Origin: Actinomycetota bacterium
Lineage (GTDB): Bacteria; Actinomycetota; Acidimicrobiia; Acidimicrobiales; UBA8592
Direction: 5' to 3'
DNA: 18,958 nucleotides
NCBI GenBank assembly: GCA_002715425.1
Contig: PAYW01000037.1
Span: 1 to 18,958, forward strand
Shown here: piece by piece, positions 7,676 through 15,934 of the stretch
Numbering within the stretch: position 1 is the stretch's first letter
Layout: every line of letters starts with the position of its first letter
Made by a program: the position numbers and the translations under genes
Notes under the pieces: generated by a model
Database searches by the model: none
The model's input: only the letters and a program-made list of their open reading frames with translations
Told to the model about the DNA's origin: nothing

Positions 7676-9400
7676 GTGATAAACCATGTTGTCTGCACAG
7701 CTGGCCATGTAGACCATGGAAAATCAACTCTTATACGTGCGTTAACTGGAACTGACCCAGATCGATGGGCTGAAGAAAAAGAACGTGGCTTGACAATCGA
7801 TTTGGGATTCGCCCAGTTCACCCTTCCAAGTGGTAACACTGTTTCGTTTATTGATGTACCAGGTCATGAGAGATTTATTCGGAATATGTTAGCTGGGGTT
7901 GGGACGGTTGATTCGTGTATTTTCGTCGTTGCTGCCAATGAAGGGTGGAAACCTCAATCTGAAGAGCATCTGCGGATTCTTGATCTTCTTGGTGTGTCTT
8001 CAGGCGTTGTAGCTTTAACGAAGGTCTCGTTAGCTGATGAGGAGTTGCGTGATCTCGCCGAACTAGAAGTCGCAGATCATTTGGATGGAACATTTTTAAG
8101 CTCTGCACCAATTGTTCATGTTGATGCTCTATCAGGATTAGGTCTAGATACTTTAATCACCGAGCTAGAGACTGTCTTAGGTGATACTCCGCCAAATTCT
8201 GATAGGCAAAGGCCTCGTTTATGGGTAGATCGTGTTTTTGCCGCAAAAGGGTCTGGGACAGTAGTTACAGGAACTTTAGGAGGAGGTTCTTTTGAGGTTG
8301 GAGAAGAATTATTGCTTTCACCTGAAAATCATCATGTTCGGATACGTGCGTTACAGTCTCACCACGAAGAATTAGAAAAGGCTGCTCAGGGGGCAAGGGT
8401 TGCAGTGAATTTAGTGGGCGTAGATCACAATGATCTTGCTAGAGGATCTGTACTCACAAGATCTAATCAGTGGCACTTTACTTCAACATTTGATGGTGAC
8501 CTGTTTGTCCTCAATGCCGTAGATCATGATATTTCACGGAGGGGCGCCTACTTAGTGTATTTGGGCTCTGGAGAGTACCCAGCAAAACTTCGTGTACTTG
8601 GGCCAGAGAGTATTCCTCCAGGGAAGCAAGGAAAGGTCCGTATCTTCATAGAGGATGAACTTCCGTTAATGCTTGGAGATAGATATATTCTCCGCGATAG
8701 CGGACGCGGAGAGACTATAGGAGGGGGGAAAATTCTAGATCCACAGCCGTTGCTCAAATCTTCAATGGCAGATCCGGATGCAAACGTAGACCGGATCATT
8801 TCAGAGCATGGTTGGATTACCGCTGACCATTTGGAAATATTGACTGGTGAGAGACGAATTCCAAAAGTTGGAAAATGGGTTGTCGATCCCCCGCTGATTG
8901 ATGAATTGAAATATGAGGTTCTTAAATTAATCGAGGAAGGTGGAGCGCTCGGTGTGAATCTTTCCGATCTGAGTCAACATCAACGTAACATCGTCAATTT
9001 ACTTTCTGACGTTGTTCTAGAAGGAAACTATCTCCGAAGAGAAGGCGAGGATAATCTAGCTGATCACAGCTTTCTGCAGGAATTGGAAATGAATTTGTTC
9101 AAGCCACCTGAACCTACTTCTATAGGTAAACCCGAACTTCGAGAACTCGTTCGGAGGGGACTAGCTATTGAGGAAGGAGGAATCTATTTTTCTCCTAAAG
9201 CAATTGAAGAAGCGACGACGATTCTGGGTCTAATGCTTCGAAAAGCACCTGAAGGAATCACAGTTGGTGAAGTTAGAGAAGAACTGGGGACAACGAGAAA
9301 GTATGTCCTTCCTCTTTTGGCGTATCTTGATAGTTCAGGAATAACTGTAAGACGAGGCGATGTTAGGTTGGCTGGTAAACGCATGCCAGATACTAATTAG
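7676..9400 (+). CDS. selB: Selenocysteine-specific translation elongation factor SelB
   Basis: SelB is an EF-Tu-like GTPase that brings Sec-tRNA to UGA codons and binds the mRNA SECIS hairpin through C-terminal winged helices. The GTG start gives 574 residues, close to the family length (E. coli about 614). The G domain shows GHVDHGKST (10-18), [10 protein letters not shown], and [13 protein letters not shown] (from 60). EF-Tu-like domains 2 and 3 follow, with the typical [18 protein letters not shown] and [17 protein letters not shown]. The C-terminal third holds winged-helix segments. The G4 guanine-recognition motif, normally TKxD or NKxD, reads TKVS (115-118), so Ser118 replaces the aspartate that contacts guanine. 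It is tightly linked to selA, with a three-base gap. The identity is secure; the effect of the G4 change is unknown. Confidence 0.94.
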   Translation: MINHVVCTAGHVDHGKSTLIRALTGTDPDRWAEEKERGLTIDLGFAQFTLPSGNTVSFIDVPGHERFIRNMLAGVGTVDSCIFVVAANEGWKPQSEEHLRILDLLGVSSGVVALTKVSLADEELRDLAELEVADHLDGTFLSSAPIVHVDALSGLGLDTLITELETVLGDTPPNSDRQRPRLWVDRVFAAKGSGTVVTGTLGGGSFEVGEELLLSPENHHVRIRALQSHHEELEKAAQGARVAVNLVGVDHNDLARGSVLTRSNQWHFTSTFDGDLFVLNAVDHDISRRGAYLVYLGSGEYPAKLRVLGPESIPPGKQGKVRIFIEDELPLMLGDRYILRDSGRGETIGGGKILDPQPLLKSSMADPDANVDRIISEHGWITADHLEILTGERRIPKVGKWVVDPPLIDELKYEVLKLIEEGGALGVNLSDLSQHQRNIVNLLSDVVLEGNYLRREGEDNLADHSFLQELEMNLFKPPEPTSIGKPELRELVRRGLAIEEGGIYFSPKAIEEATTILGLMLRKAPEGITVGEVREELGTTRKYVLPLLAYLDSSGITVRRGDVRLAGKRMPDTN

Positions 9401-9465
9401 GGCATTATCTCCATAAGCTCTACCATAGAAGTAGATTCGTAATCGAAATAGAAAGGGGACTTCCG

Positions 9466-10203
9466 ATGGATAATGGACCAACCCCTCACTTAGAGGGAGT
9501 AAGAGGAGATTATGCTCCCATTACTCTCGTTCCAGGAGATCCAAAGCGGGCAAGATTTATAGCAGAAAACTATCTTGAGGAAGTTCGACAAGTAAATAGT
9601 GTTCGCAGCGCCGATGGTTTTACAGGCACATTTAATGGAACTCCCATATCAGTTCAAGCTGTTGGCATGGGAGTTCCGTCAGCAGCAATTTACTATACGG
9701 AATTGATCCGCTTTTATGGAGTGCAAACCCTTATTCGTATTGGGAGCTGTGGCGGATTGTCAGAGTCAGTAAGACTTGGTGATATTATCTGCGCCACAGG
9801 AGCTGGAACTGACTCAGCGGCAATTCATACTTTAAATAACGGGCTCACTCTGCCTGCAGTTCCAAGTTGGGATCTTTTATCCAGTGCTATGAACATTGCT
9901 AAGCAAAAAGAGATAGGGGTAATGGCTGGACCAGTATTTACTTCTGACCTGTTTTATGGACCAAGCACAAAAATCTTTGAAGAGTTGGGTGCAAGAGGAA
10001 TCTTAGGAGTTGAGATGGAAGTTGCTGGCCTATTTACGATTGCGTCACTCGAGGGAGTTAAAGCCTTAGCTCTATTGACGGTAAGCGATGACATTGTGAG
10101 AAATGAAGTAATGAGTTCATCGGATAGAGAAAACACTTTTGATGAGATGGTTACTGTCGCTTTGGGTGTTGCATCAAATCAAACAGGGGAGCTGGTTAAT
10201 TAA
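9466..10203 (+). CDS. deoD: DeoD-type purine nucleoside phosphorylase
   Basis: The 245-residue protein belongs to the hexameric DeoD (NP-I) class, which cleaves purine (deoxy)nucleosides with phosphate to base and (deoxy)ribose 1-phosphate for salvage. Seen are TPHLEG at the start, the phosphate-binding GDPKRARF (Gly24, Arg28), VGMGVPSAAIYYTEL, IRIGSCGGL, the ribose-binding EMEVAG (Glu183, Glu185) and the base-contacting Asp208 in VSDD. The ATG at 9466 has AAAGGGG about six bases upstream. The gene follows selB by 65 bp on the same strand. Its TAA overlaps the stop of the convergent whiB-like gene. The family call is secure. DeoD versus a close uridine phosphorylase cannot be fully separated, but the TPH, EME and SDD motifs favour DeoD. 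Confidence 0.93.
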   Translation: MDNGPTPHLEGVRGDYAPITLVPGDPKRARFIAENYLEEVRQVNSVRSADGFTGTFNGTPISVQAVGMGVPSAAIYYTELIRFYGVQTLIRIGSCGGLSESVRLGDIICATGAGTDSAAIHTLNNGLTLPAVPSWDLLSSAMNIAKQKEIGVMAGPVFTSDLFYGPSTKIFEELGARGILGVEMEVAGLFTIASLEGVKALALLTVSDDIVRNEVMSSSDRENTFDEMVTVALGVASNQTGELVN

Positions 10204-10463
10204 AGGGTCGTTTCAGGAAGAAGGGATTTGCGTTCCATTTCGTTGAGCCCTCCCCATATTCCATGTTGTTCTCTGATTTTAAGGGCGTACGCTAGGCAAT
10301 CTGTTTTTACGGTGCATGACTGGCATATTGACTTTGCCCTGCGTTCTCTTGCTCTTTTGGCTTCTTTCCGTTCGAAATGTGGAGGCGGGAAAAAGACGTG
10401 AATTTGTGGGCCGCGACACGCTGCCCTGTATTGCCATCCTGAATCGTCTAATAGCGCACTCAA
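10200..10463 (-). CDS. WhiB-family iron-sulfur transcriptional regulator
   Basis: WhiB-like proteins are small actinobacterial regulators that carry a redox- and NO-sensitive [4Fe-4S] cluster and usually act with the primary sigma factor. This 87-residue member has the four cluster cysteines: Cys16 (RAACRG), then Cys47-x2-Cys50-x5-Cys56 (ICQSCTVKTDC). The GIWGGL turn is at 68-73, preceded by the FFPP motif. A short basic tail follows. The start is TTG at 10463, supported by AAAGGGGG about six bases upstream. The 3' end overlaps the deoD stop by four bases (TTAA read on both strands). The subfamily (WhiB1 to WhiB7) cannot be assigned safely. This gene is one of the main reasons to place the window in Actinomycetota. 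Confidence 0.94.
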   Translation of the reverse strand: MSALLDDSGWQYRAACRGPQIHVFFPPPHFERKEAKRARERRAKSICQSCTVKTDCLAYALKIREQHGIWGGLNEMERKSLLPETTL

Positions 10464-10686
10464 CTCTGCCCCCTTTAACGGGAACCTAGTCAGCGTTGGT
10501 AGGTTGTGGCAAGAAAAAAAGGCTATTTCATCAAAAAAATACTAGAAAAGATGAAAAAGTGCGTCTTTTGGACTGCTACCAGACAATTCTAGCCACTAGA
10601 TATCCATAGTCTTACCTATGAGTAACCTATTACTGGAACAAACCGGATTGCCGAATGAAGAAATAGTCAAATAGTTGCTTCAGTTA

Positions 10687-11868
10687 CTAGCTAGTTAAAT
10701 GAGAAGCGATTTTTGTGGTCGCAAATCGTCCGCGAATCATGATGGGCATCCCACGGAACATAAGAATAAATATTCCTACGATCCCTGCTGTCATCGGAAT
10801 CCACGACATTTGAACACTCGTTTCGGGATATAGGTAAACCGTTCCGAGAATAAAGGCTACCTGACCAGCTAATGTCCAGAACCGTGGGACAACTGTTTGT
10901 ATATCGACGGCAAAGGCAACCATCGAGATAAGTATCAATATCAAAGCCCATAGGCGGACTGGTAATGCTGCTACGCCATAGCTCCCAAGTGCAAGAACAA
11001 TTGCGCCAATTGCTCCAGCAATACCGATCCCGATAGAGAAAAACTCAAATAAGAGAAGAACGAGTCCAGAAATTAACAGAAGATACGCTACTGGAGGACT
11101 CGCAATTGTGTGCATAAGCTGATCGAGAAGTGAAAGGCCTCGAATCTTTGTCTGAGTTAGTGGTGATAAACGAGGTCCTTGGTCGGTCGAAATGACTTCG
11201 GAAATGAAACTATCTCTGGAAACGAGAAAATCTCCAAGCGTTGGGTTTGCGCAGCGAGCGAGTTGCTGCTCTGGTGTCAGTGAATTACCTAATTCGTCTA
11301 TTTCGACTTTTTCGCATTGGACAATTTCTTTTTCAATTGCCTGTTCCCAGCCCAAAGTATTTGATTGAAGGAGGTTGTGATTTTCTCCCCAGGTCTTCCC
11401 AAAGATGTTTGGGTCAAGTATTTGAGCGCCCGTGTTTCCAATAGTGGATCCTATGGAAACGCCGACAGAATCAGCAACACTGACAAGTTGAGCGACTTTT
11501 CCATGGGCGGAAGAACCTGATGGTCCAACCCATACATCTATTGGGACGGTTGAATTTTTGATCTGTTGCGCTATTTCATTTAATTCAGCATCAGAAATAA
11601 CGGCTTGTTTGGAATTGACTTGAAGAATCAGCGCTCGGGCACCACTTCCTTGAACTTCATCAAGTGCTTTTGATAGGACATCAGATAGAACCTCGTCTAG
11701 AAGACCGCTTACTTCAAACACTTCGACAAAGCCGGCATTCTCCTGCTGATTCTCTTGGGCGCTGGCCGGAGAGAGGTAAAGGGAAGAAAAAAATGAAAAG
11801 CACAAAAATGTCGCCAATATCCAGATAAGAGGACGGCGTAGATCTGAGAAAATCCGGGGGGAGATCAT
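10687..11868 (-). CDS. NfeD-family membrane protein with ClpP/SppA-like domain, lacking the OB-fold tail
   Basis: The 393-residue protein has a signal peptide ending at ASA-Q (residue 37), a ClpP/SppA-like extracytoplasmic domain (about 45-240) and about four membrane helices (258-380). In full-length NfeD1 proteins a serine protease domain is followed by helices and a cytosolic OB-fold. Here Ser120 in PSGSSAHGK sits where the catalytic serine of the family motif is expected, but the surrounding GxASAG pattern is altered and I cannot identify the catalytic lysine, so activity is doubtful. The protein stops at RGRFATTKIASHLTS, just after the last helix and where the OB-fold of relatives would begin. 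It lies 11 bp downstream of the STAS gene on the same strand, likely one operon. Membrane quality control or stomatin-partner function is inferred from the family. Confidence 0.78.
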   Translation of the reverse strand: MISPRIFSDLRRPLIWILATFLCFSFFSSLYLSPASAQENQQENAGFVEVFEVSGLLDEVLSDVLSKALDEVQGSGARALILQVNSKQAVISDAELNEIAQQIKNSTVPIDVWVGPSGSSAHGKVAQLVSVADSVGVSIGSTIGNTGAQILDPNIFGKTWGENHNLLQSNTLGWEQAIEKEIVQCEKVEIDELGNSLTPEQQLARCANPTLGDFLVSRDSFISEVISTDQGPRLSPLTQTKIRGLSLLDQLMHTIASPPVAYLLLISGLVLLLFEFFSIGIGIAGAIGAIVLALGSYGVAALPVRLWALILILISMVAFAVDIQTVVPRFWTLAGQVAFILGTVYLYPETSVQMSWIPMTAGIVGIFILMFRGMPIMIRGRFATTKIASHLTS

Positions 11869-11879
11869 TTGATTAGAGT

Positions 11880-12227
11880 TTATTCCTGTTCGGTTCTACC
11901 TAAAGCTTCCATAGCTTCTTCATATGTTTCGGTAACTGTGACGATCTGATCGAAACCAGTTGTTTTAAGTAGTCCCATGAGCGAAGCTCTTCCGCAGCAA
12001 ACGACTACAACACCGTCGTTTTCTCCTGCTTTTCGTATTGCCCCAATAAGCGCCCCTAATCCAGCGGAATCCATAAATGGAACTTGGCTAAGGTCGATGA
12101 GTATCTGGGAAACGTGGACCAAATTTCCTAATGTTTCTCTAAATGAATCGACGGTATATGAATCTATTTCTCCATCCGGACGGCAGATACTGAATTCCCC
12201 GTCGCCTTCTACATGAATGTCTAGCAC
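11880..12227 (-). CDS. STAS-domain anti-sigma-factor antagonist (SpoIIAA-like)
   Basis: This 115-residue single STAS domain resembles SpoIIAA/RsbV, which binds a serine-kinase anti-sigma factor and frees the sigma factor when unphosphorylated. The phospho-acceptor region FMDSAGLGALIG is intact, with Ser54 at the place of SpoIIAA Ser58, and ILIDLSQVPF forms the preceding strand. The GTG at 12227 is supported by a clear GGAGG five bases upstream. No anti-sigma kinase, sigma factor or PP2C phosphatase is encoded in the window, so the partner lies elsewhere. The NfeD-like gene follows 11 bp downstream. A single-domain response regulator is divergent on the other side, suggesting a signalling pair sharing a regulatory region (12228-12365). 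Confidence 0.88.
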   Translation of the reverse strand: MLDIHVEGDGEFSICRPDGEIDSYTVDSFRETLGNLVHVSQILIDLSQVPFMDSAGLGALIGAIRKAGENDGVVVVCCGRASLMGLLKTTGFDQIVTVTETYEEAMEALGRTEQE

Positions 12228-12365
12228 TGTTCCTCCACAAAGATCTCTTAGGCGCGGATGATACTCGCATTTGTTTCAGAACACACAAGAAAAGAAAGAT
12301 TCTTGACCACGTAAAGGGTTAAGGAAAATATGGAGACAAGAGAATTCTCGGAGTAGTCTTCTTCT

Positions 12366-12734
12366 ATGTCGCATATTTTGGTAGCTACAGACTCAGATGA
12401 TGTTGCCGAAGAAGCATTCTCTGCCTTGGCAGCATTTGGTACAACGGTAAGTAGGGTACGAAAAGGGCAAGATGTTCGTCCTGTAGTAAAGGAACTCGAA
12501 CCTGACCTAGTGATCCTAGATCTCCAAATTGGAAATATGGGTGGAGTTGCAACCAGCATTGACCTACGGCATGAAGCCGAAGCCGGAAGATTAAAAGAAG
12601 TCAAAATAATTATGCTGCTCGACCGAGAAGTTGATATGTGGATAGCCACTGAAGCGAAAGTCGATGCTGAACTTGTGAAACCGTTAAATGCTATGAAACT
12701 TCGAAAAACAACTGATTTGTTACTTAGCTCTTAG
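12366..12734 (+). CDS. Single-domain response regulator (receiver domain only)
   Basis: A 122-residue receiver domain with no output domain. Visible are Asp9 and Asp11/Asp12 of the acidic pocket (ILVATDSDD), the phospho-acceptor Asp52 in LVILDLQIGNMGG, and Lys105 in ELVKPLNA. The conserved Thr/Ser of strand four is replaced by Leu85 (IIMLLDRE), so switching may differ from CheY. Receivers with the DLQxxxMGG and LLDRE pattern appear to be a recurring actinobacterial type, though this is from memory. A GGAG lies about 13 bases before the ATG, further than usual. It is divergent from the STAS gene and converges on the tRNA-Pro gene. Cognate kinase and target are not visible. Confidence 0.87.
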   Translation: MSHILVATDSDDVAEEAFSALAAFGTTVSRVRKGQDVRPVVKELEPDLVILDLQIGNMGGVATSIDLRHEAEAGRLKEVKIIMLLDREVDMWIATEAKVDAELVKPLNAMKLRKTTDLLLSS

Positions 12735-12760
12735 AAAAAACCTTTATCACAAAACGGTTC
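12735..12760 (-). terminator. Possible intrinsic terminator downstream of tRNA-Pro
   Basis: Read on the minus strand, AACC-(G)-TTT and AAAGGTT can pair as a seven-base stem with one bulged G and a TGTGAT loop, followed by a run of Ts. The stem is short and AT-rich, so efficiency is uncertain. It sits just after the 3' end of the tRNA gene and before the convergent response-regulator gene. Confidence 0.4.
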
Positions 12761-12764
12761 TTAG

Positions 12765-12838
12765 TCGGGTAGGCGGGATTTGAACCCACGACCTCCTCGT
12801 CCCGAACGAGGCGCGCTACCAACCTGCGCCACTACCCG
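12765..12838 (-). tRNA. tRNA-Pro (anticodon CGG)
   Basis: The 74-base cloverleaf folds completely on the minus strand. The acceptor stem CGGGTAG pairs with CTACCCG, with discriminator A. The D-arm is GCGC-AGGTTGGTA-GCGC. The anticodon stem CCTCG/CGAGG encloses the loop TTCGGGA, which gives anticodon CGG (reads CCG, proline). The variable loop has five bases, and the T-arm is GTGGG-TTCGAAT-CCCGC. The 3' CCA is not encoded. Nothing suggests that an element is integrated at its 3' end. Confidence 0.96.
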
Positions 12839-12954
12839 TTTTCTGCGTCGATGGTATCCAATAATAATCAAATAATCACAAATAAATATGGCAAGACGAT
12901 TTACCTACCCTCGCTTCTCCTAATATCAAAGCAAATTTAGAGTAGTAAGGTGCT

Positions 12955-13710
12955 ATGAGTATGGAAGAAAGAAATGGTCAATTTTCATCTGAGGACCCGA
13001 TCAGTGGAGATACCGCTTGGGACGATTTCGAATATCTCGAATGGGTTCGAACGCGAGAGCAGGAAGCTCTAGACGCGAAACTCCCGAAAAAAGTAACATT
13101 CAAAGAGATGATCTTTACCACCGTGTTTATTCTTATCATCCTTGCGGTAGCTATCTATCTTCCTTTTAAAGCAATTACTGGTGATGAAGGAGACCACAAA
13201 AGCTATTCATTATGGGTAGAAGACTTATCTAAAAGAACGGAACTTGTAGTTGCTGAATATGTTTTTCTGGGAAGTAATCAGGTTACCGGCGTGTATTTTG
13301 GCCGAGAGGATCTGATTATTATCGAGCGTAGGGCAGATTCAACCACGTACATTCATGAGTTAGCTCATGCAGCGGATAAACATAACTATTTTCCATGGGA
13401 GGAAGAGTTAAAAGAGAAACTTTTTTCAACATTTAACTCCGAAGAACTATCATCTTTACTTCTCGAGGGAGCATCAGATCAAAAAATACGTAGTGAACTG
13501 TTCGCGGATGCGGTGCTTTTTATCGAAACAAAAAAATGCGGGAATTACTTCAGTTCATCGGACTGTCATACTCTGGCGGTCACAACAAAAAATTTCGTTA
13601 AAGACAAAGGCTTAGAACTCAGTGAAATAGATTCACAAGTTGACTACATGACACCTGATCTTATTATTGATGGCCCAGTTACGAGAGCATCTAATATTAC
13701 GCCCTACTGA
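12955..13710 (+). CDS. Membrane-anchored predicted zinc metallopeptidase (HExxH)
   Basis: This 251-residue protein has an acidic N-terminus (1-40), a lysine-rich stretch (42-50), one membrane helix (about 52-69) and a C-terminal domain that should lie outside the membrane by the positive-inside rule. The domain carries HELAH at 134-138, a canonical HExxH zinc-protease motif in a helix-like context (TTYIHELAHAAD). Forty-two residues further on is RSELFADAV, with Glu181 as the likely third ligand. The E-x-F-A-D/E form is reminiscent of anthrax-lethal-factor-like and related gluzincin proteases. Two cysteines (KKCGNYFSSSDC) could form a disulfide, consistent with export. I do not recognise a named family, and the substrate is unknown. 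It stands alone between tRNA-Pro and the MazG gene, with AAGG before the ATG. Confidence 0.72.
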   Translation: MSMEERNGQFSSEDPISGDTAWDDFEYLEWVRTREQEALDAKLPKKVTFKEMIFTTVFILIILAVAIYLPFKAITGDEGDHKSYSLWVEDLSKRTELVVAEYVFLGSNQVTGVYFGREDLIIIERRADSTTYIHELAHAADKHNYFPWEEELKEKLFSTFNSEELSSLLLEGASDQKIRSELFADAVLFIETKKCGNYFSSSDCHTLAVTTKNFVKDKGLELSEIDSQVDYMTPDLIIDGPVTRASNITPY

Positions 13711-13789
13711 TAGCGGCAACACCTAAACAGAGTTACTGTATTCTCTGGGATCCACCAATATTTGGCTGGGAGATTCAATTTGGAGTGAT

Positions 13790-14041
13790 ATGAATTTTAA
13801 GGAATTTCAGAATCATATAGAAGATACATATGGAGAGCGCGATAGAGAGCGTGGCGTTGCCATGAGTGTGGCATGGTTGGCTGAAGAAGTGGGAGAGCTT
13901 GCTCAAGCTATACGAAAAGGAAATCATGAAGAGCGAGTTCATGAATTCGGCGATGTTCTAGCTTGGACTTTTTCTCTCGCTAATCAGGTAGGTGTAGACA
14001 TTGAAAACGCAATCCAGCGTTATATCGATACCCCTCCATAA
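13790..14041 (+). CDS. Short MazG-type nucleotide pyrophosphohydrolase
   Basis: MazG-like enzymes hydrolyse NTPs or dNTPs to monophosphate and pyrophosphate and may clean the nucleotide pool. The 83-residue protein has the all-alpha NTP-PPase Mg-binding signature: Glu32, Glu33 and Glu36 (WLAEEVGELAQA), then Glu52 and Asp55 (HEFGDVLAW). The N-terminal TYGERDRERGV segment and the NQVGVDIENAIQRY helix match small actinobacterial MazG-like proteins. As I recall, those relatives often end in a cysteine-rich tail (CPxC...PCxC), which is absent here; the protein ends RYIDTPP. The catalytic core seems complete. The gene is convergent with asd, with 55 bp between the stops. Substrate preference is not predictable. 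Confidence 0.85.
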   Translation: MNFKEFQNHIEDTYGERDRERGVAMSVAWLAEEVGELAQAIRKGNHEERVHEFGDVLAWTFSLANQVGVDIENAIQRYIDTPP

Positions 14042-14096
14042 GTCCCTGTATTCCATAGAGATAATTTAAGAAAGGAATGAGGAGTCAATCAGTAAT

Positions 14097-15158
<1,062 letters not shown>

Positions 15159-15181
15159 TCATTGGGGTGGAAATAATCTCG

Positions 15182-15934
15182 TTAACGAGATAGCCAGTAT
15201 TCCGTAATCGTTTCGAGTGCTTCCTCTAGGAGCGGCCTGAGATTTAGTTCAGAATCTTCTGGCAGGTTGCTTAGAGGGGTTTGAATAGTTTTGGAGATCC
15301 TCTCCTTCTCTTGATTTTCTAACTGGTTGTGACTATCTGAAAAGAATTCTGCAAGTTCCTTTGAGGTTTGCTGTGATTTTACAGAAGGGGTATCTTCAAG
15401 TTTGACAAATTGTTGGGGGAGTTGATTCCTTAGCGCTGCTATCGTTTTCTTTTTTTCTCCGTCAAATTGACGTACGGAACTCCACTGTTCCTTGGGGGGG
15501 GCGCCTGTGTCTATGTGTACTTGCGATTCCGATAAGTTGATCCCACGCCACGTTAGTAGAACGTTCTGATCATCATCGATAGCTTTGGACAGTTCAAGGA
15601 GAGCCGCTATTTCATGTTTACATGGTGACGCCCATTCAGGGCACACATGGTGTATTTGCACATCTCCTACTTTCGGTACAGCTTCATGAAAGTTTCCATT
15701 GCGGACAGCGTTGAGAACATTTTCATTAGCTGGACTGACATGAATTGTGACATCGAACCCGCGTTCACGGCCATCTTCAACTTCGAAAGAAACACTCCCA
15801 AGTTCGACAAACATGTCACGGACAGCTCCTCGTCGCTGAATACCTACTCCCGGGCCAAGTGGATCTCGGTAGTCTGCGAGAGCTGAAACTAATTTTTTCA
15901 TCGCTTTTCCTGCTTCAGTCTGTGGCCTAATCAT
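15182..15934 (-). CDS. SWIM-type zinc-finger protein, partner of the SNF2 ATPase
   Basis: The 250-residue protein contains a SWIM-like zinc motif at 96-107, reading HVCPEWASPCKHEIAALL. The SWIM consensus is CxC-xn-CxH, and here the first cysteine is replaced by His96, with Cys98, Cys105 and His107 retained, so zinc binding is still plausible. The rest is a predicted alpha/beta N-terminal part and a low-complexity, charged C-terminal half (about 160-250) rich in Ser, Gln and Glu. SWIM domains are thought to bind DNA or proteins and occur next to bacterial SNF2 ATPases, as here. The start ATG overlaps the SNF2 stop (ATGA), implying translational coupling and a joint complex. It stops about 65 bp before asd. 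Confidence 0.82.
   Translation of the reverse strand: MIRPQTEAGKAMKKLVSALADYRDPLGPGVGIQRRGAVRDMFVELGSVSFEVEDGRERGFDVTIHVSPANENVLNAVRNGNFHEAVPKVGDVQIHHVCPEWASPCKHEIAALLELSKAIDDDQNVLLTWRGINLSESQVHIDTGAPPKEQWSSVRQFDGEKKKTIAALRNQLPQQFVKLEDTPSVKSQQTSKELAEFFSDSHNQLENQEKERISKTIQTPLSNLPEDSELNLRPLLEEALETITEYWLSR

Noticed and set aside
10691..10951. 86-aa minus-strand frame inside the NfeD-like gene
   Set aside because: It is an alternative frame of the same strand within the membrane helices and reads as a Cys-, Ser- and Arg-rich shadow. It does not encode an OB-fold.
12248..12649. 133-aa minus-strand frame opposite the response-regulator gene
   Set aside because: The receiver domain on the plus strand explains this segment; the antisense frame is Ser-rich without recognisable features.
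12765..12954. tRNA-Pro as an integration site for the metallopeptidase and MazG genes
   Set aside because: No integrase and no duplicated tRNA 3' end are visible in the window. The neighbouring genes are on the 5' side of the tRNA and look like ordinary chromosomal genes.
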